Shown piece after piece: positions 28,098-34,687 of a DNA stretch of 64,000 nt. Position 1 is the stretch's first letter. Every line of letters starts with the position of its first letter. Under the pieces are notes generated by a model that saw nothing but the letters and a program-made list of their open reading frames with translations, had not been told where the DNA came from and did no database searches. The DNA is from Butyrivibrio proteoclasticus B316 (GTDB lineage: Bacteria > Bacillota > Clostridia > Lachnospirales > Lachnospiraceae): the NCBI RefSeq assembly GCF_000145035.1, contig NC_014387.1:2966001-3030000 (forward strand). Direction: 5' to 3'. Position numbers and translations under genes: made by a program.

Positions 28098-28200
28098 ATG
28101 ATTCGACCATTGAATGAAGAGTCGCTTGCGACTCTTCTGCGCACGAGCGGATTGCGCAAGCAATAATTTCATTTCCGCGAGTTGCGCAATTCTTTTTTTA
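28098..28200 (-). other. Palindromic spacer between riboswitch terminator and dapA
   Basis: A perfect 10-bp inverted repeat GAAGAGTCGC/GCGACTCTTC with a 2-base centre (28116-28137) and two TTGCGCAA palindromes (28151-28160, 28181-28190) lie in a 100-base spacer. A 60-codon frame crosses it, but the structure and lack of a ribosome site argue against coding. It may be a small dispersed repeat. Confidence 0.5.
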
Positions 28201-28210
28201 TTCGACAGAA

Positions 28211-28241
28211 TAAAAAGGCTCACCAGATAATCTGATGAGCC
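28211..28241 (-). terminator. Riboswitch expression-platform terminator
   Basis: On the minus strand GGCTCATCAGAT and ATCTGGTGAGCC pair and are followed by TTTTTATT. It lies directly after the lysine aptamer and before dapA, as expected for transcription attenuation by lysine. Confidence 0.9.
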
Positions 28242-28280
28242 GTATACATTTCCATCCAAATACATATTAAAGAATGAACT

Positions 28281-28440
28281 GATAGCGCCCCATCTGCGAT
28301 GACAGTCATATAGCTCTTAACTATATGCCCAAGCATCCGATCCTCAGGAGACCGAACCTTTCGGCATATTCACCTTCCATTCTGCTTCTCCTGTGCCTGA
28401 CACATCCGCAGAATTACTCATTGAATACGCAACCTCTATC
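28281..28440 (-). ncRNA. Lysine riboswitch (L-box)
   Basis: The minus strand shows the conserved L-box pieces in order: GATAGAGGTTGCG at the 5' side, GAGTAATTC, GGAAGGTGAATATGCCGAAA, GGTCTCCTGAGGATC, a stem ending in ATGACTGTCA, and GATGGGGCGCTATC, which closes P1 by GATAG/CTATC. It precedes a terminator and dapA, so lysine should switch off dapA, dapB and hisA together. The identification is by motif memory, not by a covariance search. Confidence 0.92.
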
Positions 28441-28464
28441 TAAAGTCTTATGTTTGTTTTTTAA

Positions 28465-28494
28465 ATAGTACAACCTATGTCAAGTTGTTGTCAA
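28465..28494 (-). promoter_or_regulatory. Promoter of the dapA operon
   Basis: On the minus strand TTGACA (28489-28494) and TACTAT (28465-28470) are 18 bases apart and would start transcription just before the lysine aptamer. Confidence 0.7.
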
Positions 28495-28569
28495 TACAAT
28501 TGCATTTTTTCCCATAAAGTGAGCAATTTGTGTAATCACTCTGCTCCAAGCTCAAAATCACTTCGCTAG

Positions 28570-29844
28570 TTACTCTGCTCCTGCAATTGTAACATTTTCA
28601 AGCTTAACAACTGATGGAACAACGACATTGTTATACTGTTTTAGTTCTTTTGAAAATCTTACGTTCTTCATAAGTTCATTAAGATTTCCTGATACAGAAC
28701 CGCCACTCACTGCTGTTACACTGTTTCCATCGTGAAGATATGCAAGACGGATTTCTCCGGCAATTTCTCCGGTTATAGGATTAACACTAAAGTCAGAGAA
28801 CTCAACCGGTTCAAGATAACTGCCGCTTCTAAGCTCCTTTTCAGTAAGCTCGCCACCCTCTGCTGTAAAGTTACCTACGATGTAGGAATCTTTTACGCCA
28901 AGATAATAACGGAACTGTGCATCGCCCCAATAGCATTTTGGCACATTGTCTTTAACAAGATACATATCTTTGAAAGCAGCACCTTCTGCATCTATCGCAT
29001 AGTTTTCGGAAGAGTTTGGAAGTTCTTTCACTGCCTTGATAGTAATTTTGTCTCCCTTTACGTCCTCCAAGACTTCCTTACCAAGTTCCCACTTTGAGTA
29101 ACCCATATATTTGTATGCTGCGTGCAAATTCAGTGCAGCCCACTTAAAGATCTGCTCGACATCGTTTGTAGAAAAAATAACTGTTGCCTTTGAAAGATTT
29201 GGAGTAGGCTTTGTATCCAGTCTGTCTTTACCAAACTTAAGGGTATTTGAAATCTCTTTTACCAGATGATCCTTGTCACAGGTTCCAGCTTCGTACATGC
29301 GGTAAAGCTCAATCTCATGCTCCTTGTTTCTGGCATTTACAACTACTTCAACCATTGACTTAGGATAAGTAACCGTAACATCAATTCCCTCAGAGTTTAC
29401 ATATCTTTTCTTATTGCTCTCAGCAAATATCTCATAGGAGTTAATATCCTCACCTGATGTCTCAGGAACCTGCTGCAGGGCTTCAATGAAATCCTGTGCC
29501 ATCTTAGGAACGTCGATAGACTTGTTTTCAACCTCTACCTTCTCTTTGTTCAGCTCATAATAAGGGTTTGGAGCAAAAGTAGCTCTTACGCACAGAGCAT
29601 CAATAATCTTTTTAGCTTCCTCTACTGAAGCAGTTGGGGCAATTTCCTCAGAAGCTTTTCCGATAAACTTTCCATCCTCAAGTTTTTTGAAGACTTCTAC
29701 TGTAATATGTTCTACATCACGAACTCTGTTCTGATCCAGCTGGTGCTTAATAAAATAAAACTCCCAGCCTTCTGTAATCTTATCTGTAACACTCCAGGCA
29801 TCAGCACCGGACTGCTTTAATAATTCAATAATCTTATCTGTCAT
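28570..29844 (-). CDS. TldE/PmbA-family protease subunit
   Basis: Partner of TldD in the modulator-of-gyrase peptidase complex; the TldE subunit has the fold but not the metal site. Family features include ELLKQSGADAWSVTDK at the N-terminus and the C-terminal region LRSGSYLEPVEFSDFSVNPI, then GEIAGEIRLAYLHDGNSVTA. The length is 424 residues. The start at 29844 has GGGAGG five bases upstream and lies 13 bases after tldD, so they are co-transcribed. TldD/E cleaves unfolded peptides and matures some peptide products; no precursor peptide gene is visible here. Confidence 0.88.
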   Translation of the reverse strand: MTDKIIELLKQSGADAWSVTDKITEGWEFYFIKHQLDQNRVRDVEHITVEVFKKLEDGKFIGKASEEIAPTASVEEAKKIIDALCVRATFAPNPYYELNKEKVEVENKSIDVPKMAQDFIEALQQVPETSGEDINSYEIFAESNKKRYVNSEGIDVTVTYPKSMVEVVVNARNKEHEIELYRMYEAGTCDKDHLVKEISNTLKFGKDRLDTKPTPNLSKATVIFSTNDVEQIFKWAALNLHAAYKYMGYSKWELGKEVLEDVKGDKITIKAVKELPNSSENYAIDAEGAAFKDMYLVKDNVPKCYWGDAQFRYYLGVKDSYIVGNFTAEGGELTEKELRSGSYLEPVEFSDFSVNPITGEIAGEIRLAYLHDGNSVTAVSGGSVSGNLNELMKNVRFSKELKQYNNVVVPSVVKLENVTIAGAE

Positions 29845-29857
29845 GTCATCCTCCCGC

Positions 29858-31291
29858 TTAGCCAAGTCTTACTCTACACTTAAGATATGGGCCACCATCT
29901 GCAGTTTTAACCCATTCCTTATGGCCTTTACCACACATTCCACTTCCAAATGATTCATAATCAGTACTTGCCATGGAAATAGAGTTAAGAAGATCCGGAA
30001 CATAACCTGTAAGTACAAGTGGAGCAACAACCTTGCCTGTCAGCTTGCCATCAATAATTTCATAGCCTCTTGAAATGATACACTGAATTCCCCAGTGCTT
30101 AGGATCCTCCATTCCAGAATTAAATCCCTCCAAAAGATATCCCTTCTTGATAGAAGCAATCATCTCTTCCTTGGTGCTGTTTCCGCTGTCAAACATAGTG
30201 TTTGTCATTCTGGTATAAACTTTATGCTCAAAGTTCTCTCTCTTTCCATTTCCTGTTGGCTTTGTGCCAAGACGGAGGGCTGCAAGAGCATCACATACAC
30301 CGGTCTTAAGGATACCCTTATCAATTTCCAATACGTCCCCGGCAGGAGTTCCCTCATCATCAAAGGCATAGCTTGAAGTATCCTTACATACGAGCGCTCC
30401 TTCGTGCATTGAAACAAGGTCAGATCCTACGCGCTTATCAATATATTCCTGGCCAAGCGCTCTGTTTTTAACAAACATATCCATCTCAACACCGTGTCCA
30501 AAGGCTTCGTGAGCAATAAGCCCTGAAACCTCAGGAGATGTGACAACGTCATACTCACCTGGAACAACGTGCTCTGCACCAAGACAATCATTAAGTTCCC
30601 TGTATGATTTATCAATCAGATCTTCAAGGCCATCAAAAATAGCAGGTCCTTCTCTGTCAGAGATTGCCTGATAACCGTTATCTGTCTTACCATTTCTGGA
30701 TCCAAACATAACAACTGAGCCTGTAGACTGGACATAGCTCTGTCGAAGGTCCTTATTGGCTGTAAGGAACATCTTGCTAACGTGAGTTGATTCGCCTCTT
30801 ACATTACAGTCTATGATTTCTTCTGAAATAGCAGCTCCCTTATCACTAATTTCCTTGAATCTCCTGATAAGTGCATCAAGATCTGCTTCCTCCGGAAGAT
30901 CTGTGGTCTCCATCTCAACAAAGAGCTCCTGAGGCTCATCAGTGAGCTTCTCTGTGTTATAAACTTCTGTCTGTGTTGCCTTTAATACTGCAAGCTGCTT
31001 ATCAAGAACTTCCTTGATCTTGCCAGCCTTTTCTGCCGCATTCTCAGAATCAAACAAGTTAAAAGAATATTCGCTGTAAAGACCATCTTTATAAACTCTT
31101 ACAACGTTTCCCCTCTCCACCATAAGTGTTTTTGCGCTTATGCTCTTAACCCTCTGGGAGGCCGTCATGCTAAATCCTACAGAATCTGTAGAAAGAACAC
31201 TGACATAATCATAGCTCTTTCCAAGCTCAGCAATCAGCTGCTTGATGCCTGGAGCAATAGAGCTTAAATACTCTGAAAACTTTGCTTTCAT
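29858..31291 (-). CDS. tldD: TldD-family metallopeptidase
   Basis: Catalytic subunit of the TldD/TldE peptidase. The zinc motif HEAFGHGVE (HExxxH type) is intact near residues 260-265, and the typical SDREGPAIFDGLEDLIDKSY and the C-terminal GKGHKEWVKTADGGPYLKC segments are present. Its 477 residues are normal. It is the first gene of the tldD-tldE pair and is divergent from typA. Confidence 0.93.
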   Translation of the reverse strand: MKAKFSEYLSSIAPGIKQLIAELGKSYDYVSVLSTDSVGFSMTASQRVKSISAKTLMVERGNVVRVYKDGLYSEYSFNLFDSENAAEKAGKIKEVLDKQLAVLKATQTEVYNTEKLTDEPQELFVEMETTDLPEEADLDALIRRFKEISDKGAAISEEIIDCNVRGESTHVSKMFLTANKDLRQSYVQSTGSVVMFGSRNGKTDNGYQAISDREGPAIFDGLEDLIDKSYRELNDCLGAEHVVPGEYDVVTSPEVSGLIAHEAFGHGVEMDMFVKNRALGQEYIDKRVGSDLVSMHEGALVCKDTSSYAFDDEGTPAGDVLEIDKGILKTGVCDALAALRLGTKPTGNGKRENFEHKVYTRMTNTMFDSGNSTKEEMIASIKKGYLLEGFNSGMEDPKHWGIQCIISRGYEIIDGKLTGKVVAPLVLTGYVPDLLNSISMASTDYESFGSGMCGKGHKEWVKTADGGPYLKCRVRLG

Positions 31292-31486
31292 ACCATTTCC
31301 CCTTTCCGATACTTTCCTCTTTCAGCCGCTTTACCGTTTTTATGTTTTATCTATTTAAACTGCCAAAGCCGCCGAATGAGTTCATTATATATGTTTGCAC
31401 CTTATCACACAAGGAATTTGTAGCCAAAATCTGCAGTTATTATGTGTTTTTTTATCATTATTTTATTTGACGGTTATAAAAACATA

Positions 31487-31515
31487 TTGAATAAGAAAAA
31501 ATCGCGTGCTATAAT
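31487..31515 (+). promoter_or_regulatory. typA promoter
   Basis: TTGAAT (31487-31492) and TATAAT (31510-31515) are 17 bases apart, with TGC directly before the -10 (extended -10). It lies about 55 bases before the typA start. Confidence 0.75.
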
Positions 31516-31570
31516 GCCATAGTTTGAAATGTAATAGTGTTTTTTCTATATTAAGGAGACAAATAAATTT

Positions 31571-33400
31571 ATGAAGCAGACTAGAAATGATGTAAGAAAC
31601 GTTGCAATTATTGCCCACGTTGACCATGGTAAGACAACTCTTGTAGATGGACTTCTTCGTCAGAGTGGTGTATTCCGTGCAGGTCAGGAAGTTGTTGAGC
31701 GTGTAATGGATTCCGGTGATATTGAAAAAGAGCGTGGTATTACCATCATGTCTAAGAACACAGCTATCACATATAAGGATATCAAGATCAACGTCATTGA
31801 TACTCCAGGCCACGCTGATTTCGGTGGTGAGGTTGAGCGAGTACTCAAGATGGTAAATGGCGTTATTCTTGTAGTAGACGCATTTGAAGGTCCAATGCCA
31901 CAGACCAAGTTCGTTCTTGGTAAGGCTATGGATCTTGGTCTTCCTGTAATTGTTTGCGTTAACAAGATTGACAGACCTGAGGCAAGACCAAAGGAAGTTA
32001 TCGATGAAGTTCTCGAACTCCTTATGGATCTTGGAGCAGATGACAATCAGCTTGATTGCCCATTTGTATTTGCATCAGCTAAGGCTGGCACATCTTCTCT
32101 TTCACTTGATGAGCAGGGAACAGATATGAAGCCTCTTCTTGATACGATCATCAACTATATTCCTGCTCCTGTTGGCGACCCTGATGCCAGCACACAGGTA
32201 CTTATCAGCACAATCGACTACAACGAGTACGTTGGACGTATCGGTGTAGGTAAGGTAGATAACGGCGTTGTTAAAGTCAATCAGGAAGTTGTTGTTGTTA
32301 ACCACCATGAGCCTGAAAGACGTATCAAGACCAAGATCAGCAAACTCTATGAGTATGACGGCCTTGGAAGAGTGGAAGTTCAGGAAGCCAAGATTGGTTC
32401 TATCGTTGCTATTTCCGGTATCGAAGACCTCAAGATCGGTGACACTATCTGCTCAGTTGATAATCAGGTAGCTATTCCTTTCCAGAAGATTTCTGAGCCT
32501 ACTATTTCAATGAACTTCATTGTTAACGACTCTCCTCTTGCTGGTCAGGAAGGTAAATATGTAACCAGCCGTCACCTTCGTGACAGATTATACAGAGAGC
32601 TCAACACAGACGTATCTCTTCGTGTTGAGGATACAGATACAACAGAGACATTTAAGGTTTCAGGACGTGGTGAGCTTCACCTCTCAGTTCTTATCGAGAC
32701 AATGCGTCGTGAAGGCTTTGAGTTTGCAGTCAGCAAGGCTGAGGTTATCTACCACACAGATGAAGCCGGCCACAAGCTTGAGCCAATGGAGAAGTGCTAC
32801 ATCGATGTTCCTGATGAATTCTCAGGTTCAGTTATCCAGAAGCTCGGTGAGAGAAAGGGTGAACTTGTAAACATGGGCGCAGGTAACGGTGGTTACACAC
32901 GTCTTGAGTTCAACATTCCATCTCGTGGACTTATCGGTTACAGAGGTGAGTTCATGACAGATACTAAGGGTAACGGTATCATCAATACTATTTTCGACGG
33001 ATATGCTCCATACAAGGGAGATATGAACTACCGTAAGACAGGTTCTGTTATCGCATTTGAGACAGGTGAAGCTACAGCTTATGGTCTTTTCAATGCTCAG
33101 GACCGTGGAACACTCTTTATCAAGACAGGTGACAAGGTTTACTCAGGAATGGTAATCGGAACCAGTGGTAAGAGTGAGGATGTAGAGGTTAACGTATGTA
33201 AGACCAAGCATCTCACAAACACAAGAACATCATCTTCAGATGAAGCTCTCAGACTTGTTCCACCTAGGATCATGTCACTTGAGCAGTGTATCGAATTCAT
33301 TGATAACGACGAGCTCTTAGAGGTAACTCCTACAAGCCTTAGAATCCGTAAGAGAATTCTTGATCCTACACTTAGAAAGCGCGCAAGCTTCAAGAAATAA
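31571..33400 (+). CDS. typA: Ribosome-associated GTPase TypA/BipA
   Basis: Translational GTPase of 609 residues that binds ribosomes and helps assembly and growth under stress. G motifs are present: AHVDHGKTT (P-loop), ERGITIMSKNTA (switch I), DTPGHADFGGEVERVL (G3), NKIDRPEARP (G4). The EF-G-like domains end with the TypA-specific NIPSRGLIGYRGEFMTDTKG and LTNTRTSSSDEALRL. AAGGAG precedes the ATG. It is monocistronic with an elaborate terminator. Confidence 0.97.
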   Translation: MKQTRNDVRNVAIIAHVDHGKTTLVDGLLRQSGVFRAGQEVVERVMDSGDIEKERGITIMSKNTAITYKDIKINVIDTPGHADFGGEVERVLKMVNGVILVVDAFEGPMPQTKFVLGKAMDLGLPVIVCVNKIDRPEARPKEVIDEVLELLMDLGADDNQLDCPFVFASAKAGTSSLSLDEQGTDMKPLLDTIINYIPAPVGDPDASTQVLISTIDYNEYVGRIGVGKVDNGVVKVNQEVVVVNHHEPERRIKTKISKLYEYDGLGRVEVQEAKIGSIVAISGIEDLKIGDTICSVDNQVAIPFQKISEPTISMNFIVNDSPLAGQEGKYVTSRHLRDRLYRELNTDVSLRVEDTDTTETFKVSGRGELHLSVLIETMRREGFEFAVSKAEVIYHTDEAGHKLEPMEKCYIDVPDEFSGSVIQKLGERKGELVNMGAGNGGYTRLEFNIPSRGLIGYRGEFMTDTKGNGIINTIFDGYAPYKGDMNYRKTGSVIAFETGEATAYGLFNAQDRGTLFIKTGDKVYSGMVIGTSGKSEDVEVNVCKTKHLTNTRTSSSDEALRLVPPRIMSLEQCIEFIDNDELLEVTPTSLRIRKRILDPTLRKRASFKK

Positions 33401-33410
33401 TATAGTAAAA

Positions 33411-33496
33411 GAGAGCCTTGGATTTCAGGGGGCAAAACTCGATGCTACGCATCTCAAACATATTGCCCATTACCGAAATCCTCGGCTCTCTTTTTT
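33411..33496 (+). terminator. Elaborate rod-like terminator of typA
   Basis: Nested pairs GAGAGCC/GGCTCTC, GATTTC/GAAATC, GGGCAA/TTGCCC and GATGC/GCATC form one long interrupted stem, followed by TTTTTT. It begins 10 bases after the typA stop. The size (about 80 nt) is unusual for a simple terminator. Confidence 0.8.
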
Positions 33497-33561
33497 CATT
33501 TAGTAATTTCAGCGCTCAACTATTACTATTATCATACGCATATTAAGTATTAGGCCATCCT

Positions 33562-33891
33562 CGGCTAATCTTCTTTTACTGATTTCATTTGGTTTTTAGC
33601 CGCAATCTTATTTTTCCTTTGATTGTGGCTACATCATTTATCACTGCTATTCCAAGTTCATTAGCCGCATAGCTTGAATCTTTCAAATGCGGCTAATTAT
33701 GCATAAGATTCATGGCTTTTGTGTTTAGCCGAAAGGCTAAATATAAGCATCATTCGGCTAAAGCATCTGTAATATACTACCATTTTTCTTTAGCCGCAAA
33801 AAAGCATTTTCTACACCTTCGGCTAAAGTTTGCTCTTTACATTCAATAATCTCATTAGCCTAAATCATTAAACCTACTTACATGCGGCTAA
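33562..33891. repeat. Regular array of alternating TTAGCCG / CGGCTAA motifs (65-bp period)
   Basis: CGGCTAA occurs at 33562, 33626 (as TGGCTAC), 33690, 33755, 33820 and 33885; TTAGCCG occurs at 33596, 33661, 33725, 33790 and 33855 (as TTAGCCT). Both series step by 64-65 bases. Within a pair the arms are separated by 22-23 bases and between pairs by 27-28 bases; both kinds of spacer differ in sequence but not in length. Some pairs extend into longer stems, for example ATTAGCCGCAT/ATGCGGCTAAT. The array fills the gap between the convergent typA and YigZ genes and contains no credible gene. Function unknown. Confidence 0.85.
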
Positions 33892-33901
33892 AAATCAATT
33901 C

Positions 33902-34534
33902 TCACAATATATAATACCCCTTGTCGCCCTCGACGATTTCAATCTGTCCTTCACATTTCTGGATGAGGCCGTCACAGATGCGCTGTTTATCTGCATCGCG
34001 GACACAGATATCAAATTGAACATCTGCCTCGTAACGGGAATCCGCAATATTTATCTCATTCTGCGACAAGTAATACTGCACATTATTGATCATGTTATAG
34101 CCGACCTTGAGTGTCAGTTTCTGAGAAAAAACCATTTCTCCTATCTCACAATCAGATAGTCCTGCCTGAGCAGCCTGGGTATAAGCTCTGACAAGTCCTC
34201 CCGTTCCCAGAAGTACTCCTCCAAAGTACCTTGTCACAATAACCAGCACATTGGTAACCCCGCTTCCCTTTATTACTTCCAGAATAGGCTTACCTGCGGT
34301 ACCTGAAGGTTCTCCATTATCACTACACCTTGTGATCTCACTATTTTCTCCTATCACAAAAGCATAGCAATTGTGGCGTGCATCCCAGTATTTCTTGGAC
34401 ACTTCCGCAATCTTTGCTTCCGCTTCCTCCACAGTTTCTACTTTATATACACCGGCAATAAATCTGGATTTCTTTTCCACAATCTCTCCGGTTCCATTTG
34501 AAATTAGTACTTTATAAGATTCTCGTTCACTCAT
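33902..34534 (-). CDS. YigZ/IMPACT-family protein
   Basis: A 210-residue protein of the YigZ (UPF0029/Impact) family. The N-terminal domain has KKSRFIAGVYKVETVEEAEA, ARHNCYAFVIG and DNGEPSGTAGKPILEVIKG with VTRYFGGVLLGTGGLVRAYT, the family signature. The C-terminal domain has an EF-G-IV-like fold (VQFDICVRDADKQRICDGL). The exact role is unsettled; the IMPACT domain is linked to translation control in eukaryotes. The start at 34534 (MSERESYK) is preferred; it lies only 7 bases from a TGGTATAAT element, so the mRNA may be leaderless. Confidence 0.9.
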   Translation of the reverse strand: MSERESYKVLISNGTGEIVEKKSRFIAGVYKVETVEEAEAKIAEVSKKYWDARHNCYAFVIGENSEITRCSDNGEPSGTAGKPILEVIKGSGVTNVLVIVTRYFGGVLLGTGGLVRAYTQAAQAGLSDCEIGEMVFSQKLTLKVGYNMINNVQYYLSQNEINIADSRYEADVQFDICVRDADKQRICDGLIQKCEGQIEIVEGDKGYYIL

Positions 34535-34540
34535 AGAAGC

Positions 34541-34549
34541 ATTATACCA
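34541..34549 (-). promoter_or_regulatory. Extended -10 promoter of the YigZ gene
   Basis: On the minus strand TGGTATAAT is a consensus extended -10. The ATG begins six bases after TATAAT, about where transcription should start, and no ribosome site is present. Confidence 0.6.
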
Positions 34550-34597
34550 TAGGATTACAGATATCATTGGGCTGGATTTTTCATTTTTCCGCCTCCG

Positions 34598-34606
34598 TGC
34601 TATAAT
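34598..34606 (+). promoter_or_regulatory. Extended -10 promoter of the PBP gene
   Basis: TGCTATAAT gives a consensus -10 (34601-34606) with an extended TG. The -35 is weak (TTTTCA at 34578). A hairpin TGTCTCCGGT/ACCGGTGACA (34632-34665) lies in the 5' leader. Confidence 0.6.
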
Positions 34607-34687
34607 AAGATGTTATATTATGCGACTTAACTGTCTCCGGTCAGTCTGACTCATTACCGGTGACACAAATTACAGCGAGGAAATCAT

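Noticed and set aside
28083..28265. 60-codon minus-strand frame before dapA
   Set aside because: It runs through the riboswitch terminator and palindromes, with no ribosome site.
31571..33400. Tetracycline-resistance (ribosomal protection) protein
   Set aside because: The EF-G-like sequence carries TypA-specific motifs and is 609 residues, shorter than TetM-type proteins.
33562..33891. CRISPR array
   Set aside because: The period is regular, but only 7 bases repeat, they alternate in orientation, and the intervals on both sides vary in sequence. There is no leader and no cas gene.
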